Position numbers and translations under genes: made by a program. From the NCBI GenBank assembly GCA_012798155.1, contig JAAZNR010000532.1, positions 1 to 8,896 of the forward strand: a stretch of DNA of 8,896 bases, written 5' to 3'. Below, in pieces: positions 1 through 6,661 of this stretch. A model generated the notes under the pieces. It did no database searches and was not told where the DNA came from. It worked only from the letters and a program-made list of their open reading frames with translations. Numbering within the stretch: position 1 is the stretch's first letter; every line of letters starts with the position of its first letter. The stretch is from Thermogutta sp. (GTDB lineage Bacteria > Planctomycetota > Planctomycetia > Pirellulales > Thermoguttaceae).

Positions 1-2
1 CC

Positions 3-995
3 AAGGCGATGGGCGGAGAGTTCCAAATCGTCTTCAATCTGGCCCAGTATGAACAGGCCATGGCAGCGGGTTTGGCCGCCGTCCAGTTGCTGGAACCGCT
101 GGAAGACATGATGTCGTATTTTCGCCCGCGGGGTGAATTGGGCAGGATCAATGCTTTGGCGGCCTTCGGCCCGGTTCCGGTCTCGCAAGAACTTTGGGGC
201 CTGTTGCTGTTCTGCCGCGAATTGTGGGAAAAGACGGATCATGCGTTCGATATCACGGCGGGGGCCCTTTGGGAGGTCTGGGGCTTTGCCCGGCGGCAGG
301 GTCGGCTCCCCTCCCAAGCCGAATTGGACGAAGCCAAGGGTAGCGTCGGTTGGCATTGGATCGACCTAAACGAGGTCAACAAGACGGTTGCGTTTCGAAA
401 ACCCGGGATCAAGTTGAATCTGGGCAGCGTGGGAAAGGGATTTGCGGTCGACCGCCTGGCGGCGAAGATCGAAGAATACGGCGTCAAAGATTTCCTGCTC
501 CACGGGGGCAAGAGCAGCGTCTTGGCGAGGGGGCATCGGGTCGAATCGGGGGAAGTCGAATCGGGGGAATCGGCTCCGGCTCTATCGGCGGGGTGGCCGA
601 TCGGGATCGCGAATCCGCTCTTCAGAGGGGGACGCCTGGGAGCAATCGCCCTTTCGGATCAGTCCCTTGCGACATCCGGCACGGCCTTCCAGTTCTTTTA
701 TCATCAAGGCAAGCGATTCGGGCACGTGCTCGATCCGCGTACCGGTTTTCCCGTGGAGCATTGTCTCTCCGTTACCGTAGTAGCGCCGACGGCTGCCGAG
801 GCCGATGCGTTATCGACGGCCTTCTTCGTGACCGGGCCTGCCGCCGCCCAATCGCTCTGCGAGAAATGGGATAACGTCGGTGCCGTTTTCGTGGTGCAAG
901 GCAAATCGCCGACAAGCCCGGAGTTGATCGCCGTCGGCCGTGCTCCTACGATCACATCCCCATTATTGGGGGCTGATGACAGTGACAGGCGGTAA
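3..995 (+). CDS. apbE: FAD:protein FMN transferase (ApbE family), 5'-truncated by the window edge
   Basis: ApbE proteins move FMN from FAD onto a Ser/Thr of a partner flavoprotein, usually outside the cytoplasmic membrane, using Mg2+. Numbering from the first visible Met (nt 9), I see YFRPRGELGRINA (38-50), HAFDITAGALWEVWGF (78-93), KLNLGSVGKGFAVDR (135-149), HGGKSSVLARG (165-175), ATSG (221-224), LDPRTGFPV (241-249) and EADALSTAFFV (264-274). D266 and T270 match the family's metal-binding Asp/Thr pair. The Met at nt 9 is probably not the start: the frame is open upstream (AAG GCG ATG), giving KAMGGEFQIVF, which is the family's conserved first strand rather than an N-terminus. Any signal peptide or lipobox lies outside the window. 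Oddities are N137 where many members have Asp, GGKSS where AGG(D/N) is usual, a VESGEVESGE duplication at 178-187, and a low-complexity tail whose stop lies in a dispersed repeat. Family assignment is secure; the flavoprotein partner is unknown. Confidence 0.93.
   Translation, partial: KAMGGEFQIVFNLAQYEQAMAAGLAAVQLLEPLEDMMSYFRPRGELGRINALAAFGPVPVSQELWGLLLFCRELWEKTDHAFDITAGALWEVWGFARRQGRLPSQAELDEAKGSVGWHWIDLNEVNKTVAFRKPGIKLNLGSVGKGFAVDRLAAKIEEYGVKDFLLHGGKSSVLARGHRVESGEVESGESAPALSAGWPIGIANPLFRGGRLGAIALSDQSLATSGTAFQFFYHQGKRFGHVLDPRTGFPVEHCLSVTVVAPTAAEADALSTAFFVTGPAAAQSLCEKWDNVGAVFVVQGKSPTSPELIAVGRAPTITSPLLGADDSDRR
540..569 (+). repeat. 15-bp perfect tandem duplication inside apbE
   Basis: GTCGAATCGGGGGAA occurs twice head to tail (540-554 and 555-569). 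It is in frame and encodes VESGE twice. It falls in a loop between the HGGKSSVLARG and IGIANP segments, so it probably lengthens a surface loop without disturbing the fold. Confidence 0.85.
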
Positions 996-1137
996 CCGTT
1001 CACGGCACGATCCCAATTGTCTCGGCGAAGCCCGCGAAAAATCGGAGTGTCCCCTTCGGGCGTGAAGGGGCCGGGTATGTTTCTCGGGCCGCAACACGCC
1101 GGAAGAGGTGCCTGCCGCCGGCCCGTGAATGGTTACG
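991..1137. repeat. 147-bp element bounded by inverted GTAACCGTTCACGG copies
   Basis: The left end has GTAACCGTTCACGG (992-1005). The right end has CCGTGAATGGTTAC (1123-1136), which reads GTAACCATTCACGG on the other strand, so 13 of 14 positions match as an inverted pair. The same motif bounds a second element at 6186-6472. The left copy supplies the TAA stop of apbE (993-995). I see no transposase frame and no obvious target-site duplication. It looks like a small dispersed repeat, MITE-like or BIME-like; the class is inferred. Confidence 0.6.
1051..1070 (+). terminator. Weak hairpin downstream of apbE, possible terminator
   Basis: CCCCTTC (1051-1057) pairs with GAAGGGG (1064-1070) around a 6-nt loop. 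It lies 56 bp after the apbE stop, inside the 147-bp repeat element. There is no U-tract after it, so an intrinsic terminator is only possible. It could instead be a stabilising 3' hairpin. Confidence 0.3.
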
Positions 1138-1254
1138 ACGATTGACGAAACCCCTGAGGCGTGATCGTCGTTGAACCGCTCACCCCGGTTGACTGTCTCA
1201 CCGCAATTGTTTTTCTCTTAACCGACGGGAAAATACGGCCCTGAGAATTGGCTT

Positions 1255-1291
1255 TTATCATTGCATTTCGGCCGGCCGAACCCTATGATAA
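1255..1291 (+). promoter_or_regulatory. Nested dyad overlapping a sigma70-like promoter
   Basis: A perfect 14-bp palindrome, TTCGGCCGGCCGAA (1267-1280), is flanked almost symmetrically by TTATCAT (1255-1261) and its reverse complement ATGATAA (1285-1291). The gaps are 5 and 4 nt. The same stretch reads as TTGCAT (1261-1266), 17 nt, TATGAT (1284-1289), so the palindrome sits in the spacer between promoter hexamers, a usual place for a repressor operator. It could instead act as an RNA hairpin with a UUCGG-CCGG-CCGAA core. No gene begins within 600 bp downstream. Confidence 0.45.
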
Positions 1292-1732
1292 TTTGATTCG
1301 TCAGCCTTTTGGCGTGGACGGCGGGAGCTGTAATTGCGGCTCCGTGTTGAAAAACAGAGTAAGGTGGGGTAGGCACGCTGGGGGGGATGGGAATTTCGGC
1401 ACGTCGAGTAGGTTTTTGCGAGGTATCTGCCGTTTCCTCGCCTTTTCGCTCGGCGCGCGGCGGTGAGCCGTCTGTGATGCAACCTCTCAGCTACTGATGG
1501 TTGTGATGGCATCGGCGGTTGGCCGGCACCTATTGTAGGCCGATTGCTACTGCACGCCGGTTGCCGCATCGGAAACGGCTCCGTGGCGGTGGGGATCGCA
1601 GGGTGCATCATGTTTGCGTGCATACTCCCAACGTTGCGGTTGACTCGCCCAGCGTTGCCGTTGGCTCACCTGAGGGTCTCTTCATGCGACCGCCCTCCGC
1701 GGGAGAGGCCTCTTTTGCCCTGTAGCGTGCCT

Positions 1733-1761
1733 TTGCATTTGGACAGGCACCCGTATACAAT
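1733..1761 (+). promoter_or_regulatory. Promoter candidate for the radical SAM operon
   Basis: TTGCAT (1733-1738) is followed after 17 nt by TACAAT (1756-1761). The -10 matches consensus at 5 of 6 positions; the -35 matches at only 3 of 6 but equals that of the site at 1261. It would leave a leader of about 245 nt before the chosen start of the radical SAM gene, long but possible. No stronger site was seen nearer the gene. Confidence 0.35.
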
Positions 1762-1996
1762 TCGCCCAACTCGATCGTGTCATCGGTTTCGCGCAGATTC
1801 TAGCACGACAGCGCTAAGTCGGGAGGGAACCAGGATCAGTTGGCGCGGTAGCAGCGATAGCAGCTCAACTGGTCGTAGGAAGTAGGCAATTTAGGGCTGT
1901 CGTATTAGGTGCTGAGGATCGACGATACGATCGCCCCCTTGGAAGTTGGAATCGCGGATCGGGTGATATGCCCCGGCCGCATGAAAGAAAGGTTTT

Positions 1997-2004
1997 GAAG
2001 AAGG
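1997..2004 (+). promoter_or_regulatory. Ribosome binding site that favours the start at 2013
   Basis: GAAGAAGG ends 8 nt before ATG 2013. The upstream in-frame ATG at 1968 has only a poor purine run (GGATCGGG) close to it. The site therefore argues for the shorter, 597-residue radical SAM protein. Confidence 0.5.
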
Positions 2005-2012
2005 TTTGTAAA

Positions 2013-3806
2013 ATGGAACTTCCACGACGAGAAAAAAACGATCGCTTTACCCCGGCGGGGAGGTATCGGGAATTGGAGCGCGAGGTCCGCGAGCGTGCAT
2101 GTCGCGAGGACATTCCCACCCTCTTCATCTATGCGTTCGACAAGCGGACGAGCTTGGGTCCGTTCGTGATCATCGAGAAATTGCTGATTCCGGGAGCGCC
2201 GCGGGCCGTGGCATCGGCCTTATACGCCGCGGGCTTCACGAAGCTGCGGGTGGTGATGCAGCAATGGAATCCGAATATCCGGCCGAGTCGCGCCAAGATC
2301 GAAGGTCGAACGCCGGAGTTGTTGCTGGTCTCCAGCATGCAGATTCACAGTGCCCCCGCCTACGACTTGATCCGCGATGCTTGGCGGCTGGGGGAGGATC
2401 GCCCCCTGATCATCGCCGGCGGCGCGAAGGCCATTTACGAGCCGTGGGACTTCTTCGGCCTCTCGGAGGACGGCTCGGTCGGCGCCGATGTGGTTTGCAC
2501 GGGCGAAGAGTACGTCTTGCTCGAGCTATTGGACCGGGTTCTGGAGTACAAAATGCCCGGCGAGCATTTGCGGCAGGCCTTTGAACGGGCGCGGAGCGAA
2601 GGGGCCTTGAACGGGATACCGGGCTTGGTCTTTCGTCCCGACCCCCCGGTCGGCAGGCCGGAGTATCTGATCGACACGGGCATTCAACGCTTGGTGCAAG
2701 ATTTGGACGAGCTTCCCTTGCCCTTCGACGCCTTTGCGCTCTTCGAGCCGCCGCACCGCCGCGAGACGCTCTCCGCGGACGCAATCCCGGCGGAAAAGAT
2801 GGGCGAGTACGCGCGGGTGGTTTCCGTGATTACGACCCACGGGTGCAAATTTCATTGCCCGTACTGCCCCATCCCCGGCTACAACCAATTCACATTTCGC
2901 CGGCGGAGTCCCGAGCGATTGGTGGAGGAGTTCCGGGGCGTCAAGGAGCGCACCGGCATCACGAACTTTTTCGGCACGGATGACAATTTCTTCAATAACC
3001 GGGAGACGGTGGAGGAGATTTTCACCGCCATGGCCCGGGCGACGTTCCGTAATCGTCCGTTCCGCGACGAAATCCACTTCGCCACGGAGGCCACGGAGTT
3101 CGACGTCCACAAGAATTTGGACTTGGTGCCGCTGGCTCGGGAAGGGGGCCTCCGCAGCATCTGGTTCGGCATCGAGGACCTTACGGCGGATTTGATCAAA
3201 AAAGGTCAGTCGCCGGAAAAGACCAAGGTCGTCTTCAGTCATCTGATCCGGAATGGGATCGCCCCCATGCCTATGATGATGCATCACGACAAGCAACCGC
3301 TCTGGTCGTGGAGGGGCCTCCATGGGCTATTGAACCAGGTCAACTTCCTGTTCAAGACGGGCGCGGTCACCTGCCAAGTGACGATGCTGACGCCCTCCGT
3401 GGGCAGCAAGGGCTACGAGCAGCCCTACCAGGACGGGATCGTGCTGAAGAACGCGGCGGGAATCCCCGTCGAGGACTTCCATTACGACGGCAACCACGCC
3501 ATTGCGACCGGCCATCCCAGCCCCTTGCGGCGGCAGCTCAATTTGATCGCCGCCTATCTTGCGTTCTACAATCCCATCAACCTCCTGCGGTCTCTGCCGA
3601 AATTGGATCCGCTCTGGAAGGAACGAATCGTGACGCAGGTTTGGGGGATGTACGGCGTGGCCAAGTCGCTGTGGAATACGGGGACTTGGCTGCGGCAATT
3701 GGCGTCCGGGCCGATCGAGTATCACACGGCCCCGCTGCAGCCCAAGTTCCGGTTGGTGCCGGTCGAACCTGCCTTGGCAAAACCGCTCTTGAACGTCTTG
3801 GGCTGA
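2013..3806 (+). CDS. Cobalamin-binding radical SAM protein (class-B-like)
   Basis: Probably a cobalamin-dependent radical SAM enzyme of the broad BchE/HpnJ-like group, which performs methylations, cyclisations or rearrangements; the substrate cannot be read from sequence. Numbering from the upstream ATG (1968; subtract 15 for the chosen start), residues ~62-195 look like a B12-binding Rossmann domain: LLLVSSMQI (118-126), PLIIAGGAKAIYEP (146-159) and GADVVCTGE (172-180). The [4Fe-4S] motif CKFHCPYC supplies C293, C297 and C300. It is followed by FFGTDDNFFNN (334-344), EIHFATEATEFD and IWFGIEDLTADLIKKGQS, typical strands of the radical SAM barrel. There is no DxHxxG motif, as is common in this class. 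The start at 2013 has the better ribosome site; ATG 1968 would give 612 residues. The C-terminal ~150 residues have no domain I recognise. The next gene starts 6 bp after the stop, implying one transcript. Enzyme class is secure, function is not. Confidence 0.9.
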   Translation: MELPRREKNDRFTPAGRYRELEREVRERACREDIPTLFIYAFDKRTSLGPFVIIEKLLIPGAPRAVASALYAAGFTKLRVVMQQWNPNIRPSRAKIEGRTPELLLVSSMQIHSAPAYDLIRDAWRLGEDRPLIIAGGAKAIYEPWDFFGLSEDGSVGADVVCTGEEYVLLELLDRVLEYKMPGEHLRQAFERARSEGALNGIPGLVFRPDPPVGRPEYLIDTGIQRLVQDLDELPLPFDAFALFEPPHRRETLSADAIPAEKMGEYARVVSVITTHGCKFHCPYCPIPGYNQFTFRRRSPERLVEEFRGVKERTGITNFFGTDDNFFNNRETVEEIFTAMARATFRNRPFRDEIHFATEATEFDVHKNLDLVPLAREGGLRSIWFGIEDLTADLIKKGQSPEKTKVVFSHLIRNGIAPMPMMMHHDKQPLWSWRGLHGLLNQVNFLFKTGAVTCQVTMLTPSVGSKGYEQPYQDGIVLKNAAGIPVEDFHYDGNHAIATGHPSPLRRQLNLIAAYLAFYNPINLLRSLPKLDPLWKERIVTQVWGMYGVAKSLWNTGTWLRQLASGPIEYHTAPLQPKFRLVPVEPALAKPLLNVLG

Positions 3807-3812
3807 GACGAA

Positions 3813-4541
3813 ATGCCGGACGACTCGCGGCTTTGCAAACCAACGCCTAGCGTGCTTCCGGTCTTGATCGCAGCCATGGCACTGCCGGCCGTGGCTGCTT
3901 TCTTTTATTTTGTGCAGGCTGAAACGTTGCCGGTTTTTTGGCAGCGGTCGGCTTATGCCCTGGGAAAGCTCGTGTTCGTGCTGCCGCTTTTGTGGCACTT
4001 CGGAGTTGAGCGTCGGCCCCTTCCCCGATTATCTCGCTCGGCGGCGGGGTTGATGAGCGGCCTGGCGTTCGGACTGTTCGTCTCGGCCGGGATGCTCCTG
4101 CTGTATTTCGCGGGACTGCGCGGTACGCCGCCGTTCCTCGCCGCCTCCGAGGCCGTCCGCGACAAGTTGCTCGGCTTGGGGCTGAGCGCCCCGGCGCCTT
4201 ACGCGGCCTTCGGAGTCTTCGTGTCGCTCGTGCATTCGGCGCTGGAAGAGTACTACTGGCGCTGGTTCGTGTTCGGGCGGTTGCGCGATTATCTGGCGTT
4301 TATTCCCGCCGCGGCGACGGGGAGCCTGGCCTTCATGGCCCATCACGTCATCGTCTTGGGCGTCTATTTCGGCTGGGGCTCCCCGGCGCAAGTCGTCTTC
4401 TCGTTGTGCGTGGCGGCGGGCGGTTTCGTTTGGTGTTATATCTACCACCGCTCCGGCTCTTTGCTGGGACCGTGGCTCAGCCACGGCTTGGTCGATGCCG
4501 CCATCTTCGCGGTCGGCTATGACCTCGCGATCGCCGCATGA
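3813..4541 (+). CDS. CPBP family intramembrane glutamic protease
   Basis: A 242-residue hydrophobic protein with about six to eight membrane segments, for example ~14-34, 48-62, 78-100, 130-143, 162-180, 193-210 and 225-240. The three CPBP (Abi/CAAX-protease) signatures are intact: EEYYWRW with E145, E146 and R150; FMAHH giving F174xxxH178; and HGLVD giving H224xxxD228. Eukaryotic Rce1 homologues cleave prenylated CAAX proteins, while bacterial members process peptides or act in bacteriocin immunity; many have no known substrate. No strong Shine-Dalgarno site precedes the ATG, but the gene lies 6 bp after the radical SAM stop, so translational coupling is likely. That linkage suggests the two act on one pathway, perhaps with this protein processing a peptide or holding the pathway at the membrane; this is inference. 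Family assignment is firm, catalytic role unproven. Confidence 0.88.
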   Translation: MPDDSRLCKPTPSVLPVLIAAMALPAVAAFFYFVQAETLPVFWQRSAYALGKLVFVLPLLWHFGVERRPLPRLSRSAAGLMSGLAFGLFVSAGMLLLYFAGLRGTPPFLAASEAVRDKLLGLGLSAPAPYAAFGVFVSLVHSALEEYYWRWFVFGRLRDYLAFIPAAATGSLAFMAHHVIVLGVYFGWGSPAQVVFSLCVAAGGFVWCYIYHRSGSLLGPWLSHGLVDAAIFAVGYDLAIAA

Positions 4542-4633
4542 AGCGGTCGCTGCCCGGTCTGTCCGAAAACCTGATCGGCTCGAACCGGATTGCGCGATTC
4601 GCGCCTTGGGTAGCGGCGCCCCCTCCCCGGACG

Positions 4634-4667
4634 TTTATAATGACGGTGCCTTTATAGTGACGGTGCC
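4634..4667 (+). promoter_or_regulatory. 17-bp tandem duplication carrying two -10-like boxes
   Basis: TTTATAATGACGGTGCC (4634-4650) is followed directly by TTTATAGTGACGGTGCC (4651-4667), differing at one base. The units contain a perfect TATAAT (4636-4641) and a TATAGT (4653-4658). These AT-rich boxes stand out in GC-rich surroundings and lie about 110-145 bp before the beta-helix gene, so they are its likely promoter region. No convincing -35 hexamer sits 16-18 nt upstream of either box. Confidence 0.5.
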
Positions 4668-4765
4668 TTCGCGAGGATCGCGCCGAACCGTATGCCGGAT
4701 GGGCGGCGGAGACGGGCGGCGCGAGCGAATGCCGGAAGGAATGCTCCCGCCCAATTCCCAACCCT

Positions 4766-4769
4766 GAGG
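4766..4769 (+). promoter_or_regulatory. Short ribosome binding site favouring the start at 4779
   Basis: GAGG ends 9 nt before ATG 4779. For the alternative ATG at 4770 the same GAGG would abut the start codon, which is too close. For the far upstream ATG at 4692 there is no ribosome site and the added residues are an Arg-rich stretch that would spoil the signal peptide. Confidence 0.45.
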
Positions 4770-4778
4770 ATGCTCCAG

Positions 4779-6182
4779 ATGATCGACCCTTGCCGTTTCT
4801 CTCGATCTTGGCCCGCCGCGATCGTGCTCATGCTTCTGCCCGCTTTTTCCGCGCAGGGGGCGGATTTCTACGTGGATCCGCAACACGGCGATGCCGCCAA
4901 TGACGGCGGCAAGGATCGGCCCTGGCGGAGCCTTCAAGACGTGTTCGACCGCGGGTGGATCGAAACCCGCGATTGGGAGTCGCTCCCCTACAAGCCGGAC
5001 GCTCAGCTAGTGCCGAAGAATGAGGGAGCGCCGATCCGGCCGGGCGATACCATCTACCTGCGGAGCGGCGATTACGGCGACCTCGTCATCCGCGGCCATT
5101 ACAACCGGGATTTCATCACGATTCGGGCGGAGGAAGGCCAAACCCCGCGGTTTCGCAGCGTTCGCATCCAGTCGGCGTCGCATTGGGTTCTCAAGGGGCT
5201 GCACGTGAGTCCCGAGTACGGACAGGGTGAAAAGCCGCGGACCATGATCTTCCTGGAATCGCACGGTTGGCGGGGACCCGTCCACGATATCGTCGTGGAG
5301 GATTGCGTGCTCCAATCGGCGGCGGATACCTCGCGATGGTCGGCCGACGATTGGAATCGGCTGGCCTGCGACGGCATCACGGCCCAGGGAGCCCGGATCA
5401 CCGTTCGGCGAAATCGCCTGAAGAACGTCGATTTCGGCATCTCCATCAGCGGCCCCAACGGCCTCGTCGAACACAACGTGGTGGAAAACTTCGCGGGCGA
5501 CGGGCTGCGAGGTTTGGGGGACCACGGCGTCTTTCAATACAACCTCGTCAAGAACTGCTACGACGTCAATCAAAACCATGACGACGGGTTCCAGAGCTGG
5601 TCCGCGGGGCCGGGCGGGGTGGGCACCGGTCAGGTCAAGGGCATCGTCCTCCGCGGCAACGTCATTATCAATTATGAGGACCCCAACCAGCCGCATCGCG
5701 GCGCCCTGCAAGGCATCGGCTGCTTCGACGGCATGTACGTCGATTGGGTCGTCGAAAACAACGTCGTCTTCGTGGACCATTACCACGGCATCACGTTCGG
5801 CGGCGCAGTGAATTGCAAGATCGTCAACAATACGGTGATCGACCCCAACGACCGCCGACCGGGCCCCGCCGCCCTCCGCATCGGCAACCACAAGAACGGC
5901 ACGCCTTCGCGGGACTGCCTCGTGCGCAATAACTTGGTTTCCGCGATCGACGTCCGCGGTGAGCGCATGACGGCAGACCATAACCTGATCGTGGACAATC
6001 CGGCCGAGATGTTCCTCGATTTCGCAAACGCCGATTTTCGGCTGCGGGACAAGTGTCCCGCCGTTGATGCCGGCGCCGCAGAAGCTGCGCCGCAGACTGA
6101 TATTCGCGGAACGGTTCGGCCGCAAGGAGAGGCTGTGGACATCGGCGCGTTCGAGTGGACCGAGGAACCGCCGGGACGCTGA
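4779..6182 (+). CDS. Secreted right-handed parallel beta-helix protein
   Basis: With the start at 4779 this is a 467-residue protein. It opens with a short basic N-region, a hydrophobic core (PAAIVLMLLPAFSA, 12-25) and a likely signal peptidase site AQG/AD near residue 27. The mature protein begins ADFYVDPQHGDAANDGG, the usual opening of DUF1565-like or pectate-lyase-like beta-helix proteins. The middle (~70-400) is a series of short strands with Asn ladders (VVENNVVF, IVNNTVI, LVRNNLV), the mark of a parallel beta-helix. The end (DIRGTVRPQGEAVDIGAFEW, 441-460) matches the C-cap seen in many planctomycete and Bacteroidetes beta-helix proteins. Relatives bind or cleave polysaccharides, but I see no diagnostic lyase or hydrolase residues, so enzyme activity is not claimed. 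ATG 4692 or 4770 are alternative starts. It converges on the sulfatase gene across a repeat-filled spacer. Confidence 0.85.
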   Translation: MIDPCRFSRSWPAAIVLMLLPAFSAQGADFYVDPQHGDAANDGGKDRPWRSLQDVFDRGWIETRDWESLPYKPDAQLVPKNEGAPIRPGDTIYLRSGDYGDLVIRGHYNRDFITIRAEEGQTPRFRSVRIQSASHWVLKGLHVSPEYGQGEKPRTMIFLESHGWRGPVHDIVVEDCVLQSAADTSRWSADDWNRLACDGITAQGARITVRRNRLKNVDFGISISGPNGLVEHNVVENFAGDGLRGLGDHGVFQYNLVKNCYDVNQNHDDGFQSWSAGPGGVGTGQVKGIVLRGNVIINYEDPNQPHRGALQGIGCFDGMYVDWVVENNVVFVDHYHGITFGGAVNCKIVNNTVIDPNDRRPGPAALRIGNHKNGTPSRDCLVRNNLVSAIDVRGERMTADHNLIVDNPAEMFLDFANADFRLRDKCPAVDAGAAEAAPQTDIRGTVRPQGEAVDIGAFEWTEEPPGR

Positions 6183-6185
6183 ATC

Positions 6186-6472
6186 CCATGGGTAACCGTT
6201 CACGGGGACTGTGTTCATGCTTGCGAAGAAAGCGGCGACAATGGGTCTGCCGCCTTTGGGAGGGAATGGGCGGATACGTTTTTCGGCTCCCGTCGGCCAG
6301 GGACGGCTAGGCGGAATGAAAGGATCGAAACGCGGAGAACGCGGAGAACTCAGAGTTGCGGCCCCCAATTCCTCCTCCGCGTCCTCTGCGCCCTCTGCGT
6401 TTCAAAAACAGCCTCTGCGCCTCCGCGTTCCCATGACAGACCAGGCAGGCGCGTGAACGGCTACTCCCATGG
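6186..6472. repeat. 287-bp element with inverted CCATGGG...CCGTTCACG ends
   Basis: The left end is CCATGGGTAACCGTTCACG (6186-6204). The right end (6452-6472), read on the other strand, is CCATGGGAGTAGCCGTTCACG: the same apart from a 2-nt insertion and one substitution. The ends share their core with the element at 991-1137. The interior carries the period-9 inverted repeat. There is no transposase frame, and no target duplication is visible. It starts 4 bp after the beta-helix stop, between convergent genes. Confidence 0.6.
6327..6429. repeat. Period-9 inverted repeat of the CGCGGAGA/CTCTGCG type
   Basis: The left arm has ACGCGGAGA (6330-6338), ACGCGGAGA (6339-6347) and ACTCAGAG (6348-6355). 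The right side has CTCCGCGTC (6375-6383), CTCTGCGCC (6384-6392) and CTCTGCGTT (6393-6401), then a further partial set (6413-6429). The arms are imperfect reverse complements, so a long hairpin is possible. It resembles the 9-nt patterned intergenic repeats (GCAGAG or ACAGAG types) that I recall from many bacterial genomes, whose role is unclear. An 81-codon plus-strand frame across it is a by-product of the repeat. Confidence 0.7.
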
Positions 6473-6661
6473 AAATCCACGAAAAGGACGGCGGTGAAAG
6501 AGTCGCTCTTCCGCCGAAGAATCGCCGGGATGGGGACCGGCAACTTGCCGGCGAGGGATGCTCCTCGTGATTTACGCCGAGTCGCTTGTCCCGCCGGACG
6601 CCGTCGAGCCTGTACCGATTGGGGTGATGAAGGCGGTAAAACGAGATTTCCCGCGAATTGC

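Larger units (their letters stand above)
996..2012. other. About 1 kb intergenic region with no credible gene
   Basis: Open frames of 68-121 codons occur on both strands, but none has recognisable motifs, a good ribosome site or believable composition; they read as Arg/Pro/Ser-rich shadows of GC-rich DNA. The region contains the inverted-repeat element at 991-1137, the dyad at 1255-1291, a promoter-like site at 1733-1761, a G-rich stretch near 1363-1393, and an imperfect ~21-bp duplication at 1630-1671 (about 16 of 21 positions). The last part must be the upstream region of the radical SAM operon. A small RNA or a decayed gene is possible but not shown. Confidence 0.6.

Noticed and set aside
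1258..1885. Small ORFs of 68-121 codons in the apbE to radical SAM gap
   Set aside because: They overlap each other on both strands, lack ribosome sites and have compositions typical of chance frames in GC-rich DNA.
1845..1935. tRNA-like string CAGCTCAACTGGTC
   Set aside because: It resembles a D-arm, but there is no GGTTCRA T-arm, anticodon stem or acceptor pairing at the right distances.
2526..3323. 265-codon minus-strand frame opposite the radical SAM gene
   Set aside because: The opposite strand encodes the CxxxCxxC cluster motif and conserved barrel strands; this frame has no support of its own.
5007..6368. 453-codon open frame on the minus strand
   Set aside because: It is antisense to the beta-helix gene and runs into the repeat element. 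Its Val/Asp-rich translation shows no family motif.
6211..6456. 81-codon plus-strand ORF
   Set aside because: It is built from the period-9 repeat, with codons such as SSSASSAPSA coming straight from repeat units. No ribosome site or conserved motif.
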